Source: UBA4207 sp964352405 (GTDB lineage: Bacteria; Bdellovibrionota; Bacteriovoracia; Bacteriovoracales; Bacteriovoracaceae). Taken from it: 64,000 nt of DNA. The stretch's first letter is position 1. Each line of letters begins with the position of its first letter. The position numbers and the translations under genes were made by a program. This document shows, piece after piece, positions 26,084 through 34,270 of this stretch. Under the pieces are notes generated by a model that saw only the letters and a program-made list of their open reading frames with translations, ran no database searches and had not been told where the DNA came from. The stretch covers positions 62,001 to 126,000 of the forward strand of contig CAYGRY010000001.1 in assembly GCA_964352405.1 (NCBI GenBank). The letters are read 5' to 3'.

Positions 26084-27307
26084 CTAAGGATTAAAGTAAT
26101 TCTTTTCAAGCTCAATATAAATACGCTCATTCATATTACCTGCACGCGAACACATTAGATCTGTTGTATCTAACTGGTAATTCACAAAAGCATTAAGATT
26201 TGTGTCATAGAACTCATGATAGCAATCAGGAAGACCCAAAACGTGACCAAACTCATGCCTAATCACCCACTGACTTTCATATTCTTCAATAGATTGATTT
26301 GAATCCATAACGATATTATTACCACCAAGTCTATCAACGTGAGGAACAGTACCAGTTTCAAACTTTAATCTAGGTCCGTTAGCAAAAACTCCAAACCTAA
26401 GAGTTAGGCTCCAATCATTAAATTTAAACTCATCATGAATATTATCTCTAAGGTAAGGAATGAAGCGCTCTGCCTCGGGCGTATTAAAAGGAATCTCAGC
26501 CCTGTCCGGTGTTCTCCACGTGATATCTTTCCTTGCAGCATCATCAGGTATAACAAAGAAAGCATTCCAAGTCTGATCACCGATCTCAAAAAATTCTTCA
26601 AAGAGCTTTGGTAGATTTTTTTGATTTTCTGCTTTTTGCACAGAACGCTGACAACCAAGTTGTGTTTCACCAGAGTTCAAACATAATTGAGTTAATAAAA
26701 ATTTTAACTCAGTCTTAATTTCAGGAGATAATGAGTCAAAATTCTTAAATCTCTCGGGCGTCCATTTATTTTCTTTAAAATAGTGATACGCCCTAATATC
26801 TTTCGCTTTGGCTTGTTTGTAATAGCTAATATAAGGTAGTAGCGATTTAAATCTAGCGGCACTTTGGTAATTACGATCAACTTTTCTAGCGAAGACAACA
26901 AAATCGGCATCACCAACCGGTAGCTGAGTCGGAAAACTGTCTCCGTTCAAAGTATCTAACATTGGGCCAGGTAATTGCTCCGTTAAGTTTTCAATTTCCT
27001 TAGCAACAGTTTTATCAGAATAAACAGAAGGTGAATCAATAGGGATACCTCTTCGAGTTCCTTGTGAAGTAAGACGAAGTTGACGATCAGCTGCTCTTCT
27101 AGAGTTTTCAAGCTCAAGCCACTGGGCCAAACGACTTCCCCACTTCAATGCTTTTTCAATTGATGGATTATTATCTTTAAAAAAAATTTTATTTTTTGAA
27201 AGATGATCTCTGTATTGAGATGAACTAGCCTCAAGATCAAGATGAATAGGTGCGGCCATAAGATTAAAAGAAATGGCGACAAGACAAAGCGTTAAATAGG
27301 TCTTCAT
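26084..27307 (-). CDS. Secreted snapalysin-like zinc metalloprotease (metzincin)
   Basis: 407 residues with signal peptide (ends LMAAP) and a GGAG ribosome site. The C-terminal catalytic site reads HEFGHVLGLPDC, HExxHxxGxxD as in snapalysin (M7), where Asp replaces the third His of other metzincins. The Met-turn candidate is TTDLMCSRAG. The N-terminal 250 residues have no recognised domain and may act as propeptide or binding part. It precedes the SGNH gene by 20 bases, so the two may be co-transcribed. Likely an exported protein-degrading enzyme. Confidence 0.85.
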   Translation of the reverse strand: MKTYLTLCLVAISFNLMAAPIHLDLEASSSQYRDHLSKNKIFFKDNNPSIEKALKWGSRLAQWLELENSRRAADRQLRLTSQGTRRGIPIDSPSVYSDKTVAKEIENLTEQLPGPMLDTLNGDSFPTQLPVGDADFVVFARKVDRNYQSAARFKSLLPYISYYKQAKAKDIRAYHYFKENKWTPERFKNFDSLSPEIKTELKFLLTQLCLNSGETQLGCQRSVQKAENQKNLPKLFEEFFEIGDQTWNAFFVIPDDAARKDITWRTPDRAEIPFNTPEAERFIPYLRDNIHDEFKFNDWSLTLRFGVFANGPRLKFETGTVPHVDRLGGNNIVMDSNQSIEEYESQWVIRHEFGHVLGLPDCYHEFYDTNLNAFVNYQLDTTDLMCSRAGNMNERIYIELEKNYFNP

Positions 27308-27341
27308 AAAAGCTCCAAATTGATTTAATTTAAGATACTTT

Positions 27342-27369
27342 TTTACTCAAACTTTACCTATCCTATAAT
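27342..27369 (+). promoter_or_regulatory. Sigma-70-type promoter for the degenerate helicase gene
   Basis: TTTACT at 27342-27347 and a consensus TATAAT at 27364-27369, spacer 16 (17 if TTTTAC is used). The next start codon is at 27530, so the transcript would have a leader of about 155 bases. It lies in the divergent region between the protease and helicase genes. Confidence 0.5.
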
Positions 27370-27529
27370 TCTCACTACTTCTGACAGAGTAATTATTGCA
27401 TTGCGAAGCACTACTTCCTTGCCCATAGATAGACTGGCATGTTAACTATGACTTACTTAAAAAGGACAGTGTCCTTATCTTATCCAAAACAATTTATGCG
27501 CCCGCCTCAATCTTGCTACAAGGAGATCC
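27370..27529 (+). promoter_or_regulatory. Long untranslated leader with a dyad, upstream of helicase gene
   Basis: About 155 bases without an ORF. It holds a near-perfect dyad, AAGGACA-G-TGTCCTT at 27462-27476, which as RNA could form a five-base stem with a five-base loop. A strong ribosome site (AAGGAG) follows at 27519-27524. Long leaders of this kind precede cold-shock and helicase genes in other bacteria, so temperature or auto-control is a reasonable guess. No known riboswitch class is recognised. Confidence 0.35.
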
Positions 27530-28996
27530 ATGGACGCTGTAACAACTTTTGAGACTTGGTCTATACCAAGTCCTGTTAGAGATTCTCTTTCTAAGCAAGG
27601 AATTGTAACTCCAACTCAAATTCAAAAACTCACACTCGATCATTCCTTAGCAGGAAGTGACCTTATTGGTTTAGCCTCAACAGGAACGGGAAAGACACTT
27701 GCTTATAGCCTTTCACTTATTTCACTCCTCGATAAAAATGAGAATAAAGATAAAAGCGGACTTATTATTGCACCATGTGAGGAAACAGCAACACAGGTTC
27801 ACAATGTCATCAAGAAATTAACATCTAAAATGACTGGTCGATGGAAACCTGTTTTGGCCATTGATGGAGAAAGCACGGATATTGGTCTACAAGAATCCAA
27901 CTTAAGAAAAAGACCACGAATTATTGTGGCAACTCCAAAAAGACTAGAAGCCCATATAAATAGTGGAATTGCAAAACTTGAGAACGTTAAGTTTTTAGTC
28001 ATGGAAGATACAGATCGCATTTATGATCTTGGGTTATCAGATTCAATTGATTCGATCGTTCAAGCCTTACCTACTGAGAGACAAACAATGATTTTTACTT
28101 CGAATTTAGAAAATGACGTTAATGATATTTCAAAAAAATTAACAACTGATGCAAAAACGATTGAAGCTGGAAGTCAACCGATTCCAGAAGTCGTAGCTAC
28201 AGCAGAGAAAGAGGAACCAGGTCGCTTTGATGCATTATTAAAAGGACTTGAATCGCATACTGGAACGACTATTGTTTTTTGCAGAACCAAGTTTAGAGCG
28301 AGAAGATTGGCCCAACGTCTTTTTAAAGCTGGCCACCCTACGGACTGTATCCATAGTGATCGTTCACAAAATCAAAAAAATAATACAATTAAAGCCCTAG
28401 GCGAAGGCCAGTTTAGAGTTCTTGTTGCAACTGATATAGCGATTGGCTCAGTTGAATTAGAGACTATCACCCATTTAGTAAATTTTGATGTTCAAGAATT
28501 TCCAAGTGATTACCTTGCACTAGTTTCAAACAAAGATGATGTTCTTGCCTGGGTAAATCCTGAAACGAATGAGCAATGGCTTGCGCTTCAAAAAGTTATT
28601 GCAGCTGCTGCTGCAGAACGAGTCGCTGAAATTCAAAAACAAAAAGCTATTGCTAGAGAAAATGGCGAACTACCACTGCAACCTAGAGCAAAGAAAAAGT
28701 CTTCAAAACCGAATCCTAAACACAAACCTCGCCGTGAACATTCACAAGCTCAATCAGTAGAAGTAAATGGCAATGCGATGCCTGCTGCCTATAATGAAGA
28801 CGAAGATTCGCAAATCTTTTTTCAACCTTCAGTTGAAGAGCAACTTAATCAACTTGATACCATTATCAAACATAAGGTCAGACCTAAGACCAACGCAGCC
28901 TATGGTAACGTTAACCATAAACGTACAAACCATAAGAAGCGCCCAAATTCAGCCAACCGAGGTCCTAGAGGCAACGGAAATGGTAATGGTTACTAG
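27530..28996 (+). CDS. DEAD-box helicase paralogue with degenerate motifs (pseudo-helicase?)
   Basis: 488 residues. The Q-motif region (FETWSIPSPVRDSL...TPTQIQ) and Walker A (ASTGTGKT, 49-56) are kept. Motif Ia reads APCEETA instead of PTRELA, motif II reads MEDTD instead of DEAD, motif III reads FTSNL instead of SAT, and motif VI with its HRxGRxxR arginines is missing (YLALVSNKDD there). The C-terminal 140 residues are Lys/Arg/Asn-rich ending in RGPRGNGNGNGY, an RNA-binding-type tail. It may bind RNA and perhaps ATP but is unlikely to unwind. The next gene encodes an RRM protein. Confidence 0.85.
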   Translation: MDAVTTFETWSIPSPVRDSLSKQGIVTPTQIQKLTLDHSLAGSDLIGLASTGTGKTLAYSLSLISLLDKNENKDKSGLIIAPCEETATQVHNVIKKLTSKMTGRWKPVLAIDGESTDIGLQESNLRKRPRIIVATPKRLEAHINSGIAKLENVKFLVMEDTDRIYDLGLSDSIDSIVQALPTERQTMIFTSNLENDVNDISKKLTTDAKTIEAGSQPIPEVVATAEKEEPGRFDALLKGLESHTGTTIVFCRTKFRARRLAQRLFKAGHPTDCIHSDRSQNQKNNTIKALGEGQFRVLVATDIAIGSVELETITHLVNFDVQEFPSDYLALVSNKDDVLAWVNPETNEQWLALQKVIAAAAAERVAEIQKQKAIARENGELPLQPRAKKKSSKPNPKHKPRREHSQAQSVEVNGNAMPAAYNEDEDSQIFFQPSVEEQLNQLDTIIKHKVRPKTNAAYGNVNHKRTNHKKRPNSANRGPRGNGNGNGY

Positions 28997-29018
28997 ACCT
29001 AAGTTGTTGTTTTTAAAG

Positions 29019-29035
29019 ACATTTAGAATAAATGT
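29019..29035. repeat. Short perfect inverted repeat between helicase and RRM genes
   Basis: ACATTTA and TAAATGT separated by GAA, 23 bases after the helicase stop codon. There is no T-run behind it, so it is not a classic terminator. It could be an operator or an RNA hairpin in the leader of the RRM gene. Confidence 0.35.
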
Positions 29036-29155
29036 TCTCAAAGTCTATCTTTGGGCTTCGCCTCGTGTTATTAAATGTTTCTGTTTAACGTCTGTTTTGG
29101 GTTTTCGACATATCGTCCGTATCCTCCAAACGACCCCACGCCTTTAGGAGGATTT

Positions 29156-29446
29156 ATGGGTAACAAACTTTATGTTGGTAATCTGGTTTTTTCTGCAACA
29201 GAACAATCACTTACTGAAAACTTCTCAGCTTTTGGAACAGTTCAAAGTGCTAAGATCATCACTGATCGTGACACTGGCCGTTCAAAAGGTTTCGGATTTG
29301 TAGAAATGGCATCATCTGATGAAGCTGAAGCTGCAATCGAAGCTCTTAACGGTAAAGATGTTGATGGTCGTCGTATGACTGTTAACGTTGCTAAGCCAAT
29401 GGAACCACGCACGAACAACAATCGTGGTGGCGGATCACGTTGGTAA
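29156..29446 (+). CDS. Single-RRM RNA-binding protein
   Basis: 96 residues from ATG 29156, which has a perfect AGGAGG ribosome site; earlier in-frame starts lack one and would add unrelated residues. Classic RRM: RNP2 is LYVGNL (residues 5-10) and RNP1 is KGFGFVEM (near 44-51), followed by a short Arg/Asn/Gly tail (NNNRGGGSRW). It resembles cyanobacterial and proteobacterial cold-inducible Rbp proteins that bind RNA. A leader of up to 150 bases and a strong terminator behind it make it probably its own transcript. Likely abundant, given the strong signals. Confidence 0.93.
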   Translation: MGNKLYVGNLVFSATEQSLTENFSAFGTVQSAKIITDRDTGRSKGFGFVEMASSDEAEAAIEALNGKDVDGRRMTVNVAKPMEPRTNNNRGGGSRW

Positions 29447-29464
29447 TCTAAAAAGTTACAAACG

Positions 29465-29494
29465 AGCTGGCCTTTAGGGGCCAGCTTTTTTTTT
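29465..29494 (+). terminator. Rho-independent terminator after the RRM gene
   Basis: Stem AGCTGGCC (29465-29472) with GGCCAGCT (29479-29486), six-base loop, and a run of nine T. A strong intrinsic terminator. It ends only 16 bases before the ATG of the next gene. Confidence 0.9.
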
Positions 29495-29510
29495 ATTTAA
29501 AAATGGATTT

Positions 29511-29723
29511 ATGAAAAAAGATTTAGAAAAAATTCACGAATGGTCACCGAAACGTCTACGCACACTTCGTAATAATTTAAATAACCGTCTCTCTTCTTTC
29601 AGTCTTGGCGAAAAGCCAAAAGACTTACAAGCTAGTCATGTTCTTTTTGGTTTAGAAGAAGGTGAATGCAAAGAGCTTTTAAATAAAGTTCAAACAATCA
29701 TTAAAGAAAGATCTCGCGCTTAA
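29511..29723 (+). CDS. Small charged protein, unknown
   Basis: 70 residues, about one third Lys, Arg and Glu, with helical character (HEWSPKRLRTLRNNLNNRLSS, then ECKELLNKVQTIIKERS). No Cys pairs, signal or membrane segment. I do not recognise the family. It starts 16 bases after a strong terminator, so it needs either read-through from the RRM gene or a promoter within the terminator region. The last 4 bases overlap the convergent ABC-F gene. Confidence 0.65.
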   Translation: MKKDLEKIHEWSPKRLRTLRNNLNNRLSSFSLGEKPKDLQASHVLFGLEEGECKELLNKVQTIIKERSRA

Positions 29724-31342
29724 GCCAGACCTTTCTTTTCCAAATACCAAGAATAATTTCCAGGCCATAAAGTCACTCCTCCCTTATCAACTTCCATAAC
29801 CTTGCTTCCAAGAGCGTGAAGAAAATAACGATCGTGACTTACAAATAATAATGTTCCTTCGTATGCCTTAAGTGCATCCATCAAAATACCACGTGAAATA
29901 ATATCAAGATGGTTGGTAGGTTCATCTAGAACTAAGAGATTATTGCCTTGTGAAAAAAGATACGCCAATACGAGTCTAGATTTCTCTCCACCAGATAAAT
30001 GTCTTACTTTCTTTTTAACGTCATCACCGCGAAACAAAAAGGCAGCAAGAAGGTTTCTAAGGTAACCATCACTGACATTGGGAAGACGGGACCTCACTTC
30101 ATCAGAAACGGTAGCTTCTGGATCTAACACTTCTAAAGAGTACTGACTAAAGTATCCAACTTTGATGCTGGGTCCGATTGAAACTTGTCCTGAAGTTGGA
30201 TCAGTTTGACCACAAATCACTTTAAGAAGTGTCGACTTACCAGCGCCGTTAACGCCAACAACTGCAATTTTTTCTTGTCTTGCCACCATGGCACTGAGGC
30301 CTTCAAAGACTTTCAAGTCCCCTTCATCAGTCTTCCAAGTCTTTGCTAAGTTTTCCATCACGACGACATCATCAGAGCCACGAGGAGGAACAGGAAAATC
30401 AAAGCTAATGGTTTGCTCTTCCGGAGGAAGCTCAACTCTATCAATTTTTTCTAATTTTTTAACTCTTGATTGAACTTGAGCGGCATGGGAAGCACGCGCT
30501 TTAAATTTGGCAATAAAGTCTTCTTCCTTCGCGAGCATATCACGTTGACGAGAATGTTCGGCCTCAAGTTGAGTTCGGCGAATATCGCGCTCTTTTTCAT
30601 AAAAATTATAATCACCAGAGTAAACAGTGATTTTTCGATGAGCGATTTCTATAATCTTTTTAGCAACATTATTCATGAAGTCACGATCGTGGGTCGTCAT
30701 GAAGACAGCGCCTTTAAATAATTGTAACCATTTCTCAAGCCAAAGGATTGTTTCAAGGTCAAGGTAGTTCGTCGGCTCGTCCATGACGATCAGATCTGGA
30801 ACAGTCACCAATACTTTGGCAAGAGCGATACGCATTTTCCATCCGCCAGAAAAACTCTCCACTGCGCGGTGATGATCTTTTGGCGCAATACCTAAACCAG
30901 TTAACACTTCTTCTGCTCTAGAGTCTAAATCATAGCCACCAATTTTTTCATACTCTGTTTGAACATCACCCATCTTTTCTAAGATCTTATTCATTTCATC
31001 TGGATCCAAGTCTGGATCTGATAACTTATCTTCATACTCTGTGAGTTTCTTTTTTAAGATAGAAACCTTGGCATCTCCTTCAATCACTTCTTGAAGCGCA
31101 GATCGTCCAGCCATCTCTCCAACATTTTGAGAGAAGTACGAGATTCGTAATCCTTCTGACGTTGAAACTTGTCCTTCGTCAGGTCGATCCTCACCAGTAA
31201 TGAGTCTAAACAATGATGTTTTGCCCGCACCGTTTGGACCTACAAGCCCAACTTTTTCACCAGGATTTATTTGAAAAGTTGCCCCTGTGAATAAGGCCTG
31301 ACCTGTTTGAATTTTTGTGACGTTTGAAAAGCTTAAACTCAT
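29720..31342 (-). CDS. ABC-F family ATPase (Uup/YdiF-like)
   Basis: 540 residues with two complete ABC domains. First: GPNGAGKTS, signature FSGGWKMR, Walker B VMDEPTNYLD. Second: GVNGAGKST, signature LSGGEKSR, Walker B VLDEPTNHLD. The linker between them is a charged helical hairpin (residues about 240-305), as in ribosome-binding ABC-F proteins. There are no membrane domains. It probably acts on ribosomes in translation or stress rather than in transport. Both ATP sites look intact, in contrast to the second ABC-F protein at 44648. Confidence 0.92.
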   Translation of the reverse strand: MSLSFSNVTKIQTGQALFTGATFQINPGEKVGLVGPNGAGKTSLFRLITGEDRPDEGQVSTSEGLRISYFSQNVGEMAGRSALQEVIEGDAKVSILKKKLTEYEDKLSDPDLDPDEMNKILEKMGDVQTEYEKIGGYDLDSRAEEVLTGLGIAPKDHHRAVESFSGGWKMRIALAKVLVTVPDLIVMDEPTNYLDLETILWLEKWLQLFKGAVFMTTHDRDFMNNVAKKIIEIAHRKITVYSGDYNFYEKERDIRRTQLEAEHSRQRDMLAKEEDFIAKFKARASHAAQVQSRVKKLEKIDRVELPPEEQTISFDFPVPPRGSDDVVVMENLAKTWKTDEGDLKVFEGLSAMVARQEKIAVVGVNGAGKSTLLKVICGQTDPTSGQVSIGPSIKVGYFSQYSLEVLDPEATVSDEVRSRLPNVSDGYLRNLLAAFLFRGDDVKKKVRHLSGGEKSRLVLAYLFSQGNNLLVLDEPTNHLDIISRGILMDALKAYEGTLLFVSHDRYFLHALGSKVMEVDKGGVTLWPGNYSWYLEKKGLA

Positions 31343-31374
31343 GTGTGACCCAACGTTAAAATTGAGTCAGTATC

Positions 31375-32076
31375 CTACCAAGGTATTGTCGTTCCGTCCC
31401 AATTCTTAAACTCACCTGTGGATTTTAGCTCCCTAATTACATTTAAAATATTGCGAGCACTTTCAATTGGGGTCCATACTCTATGTTTAACATTGCCTAA
31501 AAATGCCTTAGATAAATCAGTTTCGGTAGTTCCAGGATGGATAACAGCTAATTTTGTTTTATAACCAGCTCGAGAATATTCGATAGACGCTGTTTTGATC
31601 AATTGATTTAAAGCTGACTTTGCTGCGCGATATCCATACCAACCACCAATTTGATTATCACTAATACTTCCAACCATGGCGGATAAGAAAATTAAGTTAT
31701 TCTCGCTTGTCTTGTTAAGACGAGCTTTGGCATGTTTACAAATCAACATAGGAATCGCCGCATTAACTTTGAAAGCCTCACTCAAACTTTCTACGGATAT
31801 ATCTCTGAGTGATTTTTCCGGTTTTTGCAGAGCACCTATTGTGCAAATCACTAAATCGAAGTCTGGAAGAGTCTTAAAATATTCATACAGTTCCACTTCA
31901 TTACTTGGATCTAATTGTTTTGTAAGAGCAGAAGTCTTTAATAATTCATTCGCTCTCTCTTCGTTTCTATAAGTGGCAAAGACTTGAGCCTGTGGAAACT
32001 GGTCGATAAGGCTTTGAACAAGACCTAATCCTATGCCATGACCGGCTCCTACAATTAATACGTTTTTAATTTCCAT
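31375..32076 (-). CDS. Short-chain dehydrogenase/reductase (C-factor-like)
   Basis: 233 residues. NAD(P)-binding GAGHGIGLGL near residues 10-19, then ICTIGALQKP in place of the NNAG strand, and the catalytic pair in YGYRAAKSAL (Y-x3-K). HPGTTETDL follows, as in CsgA/C-factor-type SDR proteins. The substrate is unknown. It is 32 bases upstream of the ABC-F gene on the same strand and could be co-transcribed with it. Confidence 0.85.
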   Translation of the reverse strand: MEIKNVLIVGAGHGIGLGLVQSLIDQFPQAQVFATYRNEERANELLKTSALTKQLDPSNEVELYEYFKTLPDFDLVICTIGALQKPEKSLRDISVESLSEAFKVNAAIPMLICKHAKARLNKTSENNLIFLSAMVGSISDNQIGGWYGYRAAKSALNQLIKTASIEYSRAGYKTKLAVIHPGTTETDLSKAFLGNVKHRVWTPIESARNILNVIRELKSTGEFKNWDGTTIPW

Positions 32077-32135
32077 AAAAAACTATAATTTAAGCTGAAT
32101 TTAAAGGCTTCTGACACTATTTAGACAAATAGAAT

Positions 32136-32165
32136 TTGACTCAGTGCCAAGGGTCATAAAATACT
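32136..32165 (+). promoter_or_regulatory. Promoter of the helicase-Jag gene
   Basis: TTGACT at 32136-32141 with AATACT at 32160-32165 (spacer 18) or TAAAAT at 32157-32162 (spacer 15). Expected transcript start near 32172, about 50 bases before the proposed ATT start. Two very short ORFs begin in this leader at 32179 and 32193. Confidence 0.45.
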
Positions 32166-32224
32166 AAATTTGATAAGAATGAGCATATTTTTATGTTCAT
32201 TTACTGCACCCAAAAGAGGCAACC

Positions 32225-34270
32225 ATTAATACTACTACTCCTTTCTCAGATTTCGGATTAAATCCAGTTTTACTTAAAGCACTTGATACCGCCGGCTGGT
32301 TAAATGCTTCGCCAATTCAAGAGCTTACTATTGAGCCTATCCTTGAAGGCAAAGACATCTTCGCCCAAGCAGAAACAGGAAGCGGAAAGACCGGATCTTT
32401 CGCTATCCCAATGATTGAACTTTTTCTAAAAGACAACTCTCCTGCTGCCGAAGCTAACTCGCCAATTTGGATTGTCATCAGCCCGACCAGAGAGCTAGCT
32501 CAACAAACAGATTCAGTCTTTACTAAAATCGCGACACCAATTGGTTTAACTACTGCTTGCGTGATCGGTGGTGAAAGTATTGAAAAACAAATTGATCTGA
32601 TTAAAAATGGCGCGCATATTCTTGTCGCGACACCAGGCAGACTTGCCGATCTTATTAAACAAGGCGAAGTCAAACTAAGTAAAGTTCAAGGCGTTGTTTT
32701 TGATGAAGCCGATCGTCTTTTTGATATGGGCTTTAAAAAAGAAATCGAGTTTATTTTAGGCAAAGTTCCTAAGTCTCGTCAGATGATCATGGTTTCGGCC
32801 ACTACGAACCTTGATGTACTTCAAACAGCTTATAAATTTCATTCTCAACCCGTTGAGCTTAAAGTCGAAAGTGATGGTTTGCTAGTTGATAAAATTGATC
32901 ATCAACTAGCCATGGTTAGTCGTGAAGAAAAATTCGCACTTTTAGTAGGTCTTCTGAGAAAGCAAGAAGATGCCTACGCCATCGTTTTTTGTAATACACA
33001 ATTTCAAACTCACTCAGTCGCGGAATGGCTTATCGCCATGGGCTTTAAGGCTAAGCCTATCTCAGGTCGATTAGCCCAAAATAAGCGTACTCGCTTAATG
33101 GAAGACTTCAGAGAAAAGAAAACAACCATTCTTGTTTGTACCGACGTTGCAGCCCGTGGTCTTGATATTAAAAAAGTTAACCTAGTTGTTAACTATGATC
33201 TTCCACAAGAAGCTGCAAGTTATGTTCACAGAATTGGACGTACAGGTAGAGCTGGCGAAGAAGGTCTTGCGGTTAGCTTTTGCGCTTTCGAAGATTGTGA
33301 GTACTTAGATCCAATTACAAGAATGATTGGCAATCCAATTCCAAAGATGGAACTTAAAGACGAGATGTTTGCGACTGATCTTTGCAAGAAACCTTTCATT
33401 AATAGAGACTCTCTTCAGCTTGAAGAAGATACGCGCCCTGGCAGAAATACAAAAGACAGAAAGCCTAGAGATAACTCAAATGAATCGCCAAAACAAAACG
33501 CTCCGACACAGCAAAAAGAATTTAGAAACACAGCAGTTTCACTTGATCTTAAGCCAATGAACGATAAGAGATCATTTGTTATTGATGCTGAGTCTCTTCA
33601 GGATGCTTCTGGCGAAGCTCTGCACTATTGGCGTTTAAACGATGCAGAACTTCTTGGCCACGAGATCATTGAACAAGGTAGAAAGAAATTTATTTTCTTT
33701 GGACCAAGAAAAAACAAGTACAAGTTTTTCATCAAGCCAATTTATAAAAAAATACTAACTCCATTTATCGAAGATATTATTCTTAGAGCTGGTCTTGATC
33801 TACAAGTACGAGTTTCGTTTAAAGAACCACTTCTAAAAGTTACGTTTAGTGGCGATGACGAAAAGATGTTGGGTGCTGATAATGGTAACCTGCTTCTTTC
33901 TTTTGAACATTTGATTAAAGAGTTTTTAGTGCCAAGAGTTCAACCACATAAGGGCCTTAAGCTTTCTGTGCGCGCTCAAAATGATATTCCAAAGAGATTT
34001 GATACTGCTAACGGTGCCGGTCCTCGCGCACATGGCGGGCCTCGCTCAGACTTTAGAGATAGAAAACCTAGAGTTGATGAAAAATCACTTATCGCTTTAG
34101 CTGAAAAATTAAAGCAAGAACTTTACAACAAGAACGCACCAGTTCTTATGAAAGCACTTTCTCCAGCAGAAAGAAGAATTGTTCACCAACATTTAAGTGA
34201 AGACCCAAAAATTAAAACAAGCTCTATTGGCGATGGTCGCTTCAAACAAATTGAGATTAGCTTAAGGTGA
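32225..34270 (+). CDS. DEAD-box RNA helicase fused to Jag-N, KH and R3H domains; ATT start
   Basis: 681 residues. The helicase core is complete: Q motif FSDFGL...SPIQ (7-32), AETGSGKT (49-56), PTRELA, DEAD (160-163), SAT (191-193) and HRIGRTGR (335-342). After a basic linker, residues about 449-505 resemble Jag-N (IIEQGRKKFIFFGPRK), 510-570 a KH-II domain with GADNG as GxxG, and 617-681 an R3H domain (LSPAERRIVHQHL). This order is that of the RNA-binding protein Jag/KhpB. No ATG, GTG or TTG exists between the in-frame stop at 32180 and residue 63. ATT 32225 has AGAGG 5 bases upstream and gives the expected N-terminus. The stop overlaps the next start (GTGA). Confidence 0.85.
   Translation: MNTTTPFSDFGLNPVLLKALDTAGWLNASPIQELTIEPILEGKDIFAQAETGSGKTGSFAIPMIELFLKDNSPAAEANSPIWIVISPTRELAQQTDSVFTKIATPIGLTTACVIGGESIEKQIDLIKNGAHILVATPGRLADLIKQGEVKLSKVQGVVFDEADRLFDMGFKKEIEFILGKVPKSRQMIMVSATTNLDVLQTAYKFHSQPVELKVESDGLLVDKIDHQLAMVSREEKFALLVGLLRKQEDAYAIVFCNTQFQTHSVAEWLIAMGFKAKPISGRLAQNKRTRLMEDFREKKTTILVCTDVAARGLDIKKVNLVVNYDLPQEAASYVHRIGRTGRAGEEGLAVSFCAFEDCEYLDPITRMIGNPIPKMELKDEMFATDLCKKPFINRDSLQLEEDTRPGRNTKDRKPRDNSNESPKQNAPTQQKEFRNTAVSLDLKPMNDKRSFVIDAESLQDASGEALHYWRLNDAELLGHEIIEQGRKKFIFFGPRKNKYKFFIKPIYKKILTPFIEDIILRAGLDLQVRVSFKEPLLKVTFSGDDEKMLGADNGNLLLSFEHLIKEFLVPRVQPHKGLKLSVRAQNDIPKRFDTANGAGPRAHGGPRSDFRDRKPRVDEKSLIALAEKLKQELYNKNAPVLMKALSPAERRIVHQHLSEDPKIKTSSIGDGRFKQIEISLR

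Noticed and set aside
28767..29147. Plus-strand frame of 126 codons overlapping the end of the degenerate helicase gene
   Set aside because: It has no ribosome site, runs through the basic tail in another frame and has no recognisable features.
29075..29155. N-terminal extension of the RRM protein
   Set aside because: The frame is open, but the strong AGGAGG site and the family start at ATG 29156; the upstream residues are unrelated to RRM proteins.
32193..32261. ATG 32193 as the start of the helicase-Jag gene
   Set aside because: It is in a different frame and ends after 22 codons; it would need a -1 frameshift for which I see no standard slippery heptamer in the proper register. Kept only as an alternative to ATT.
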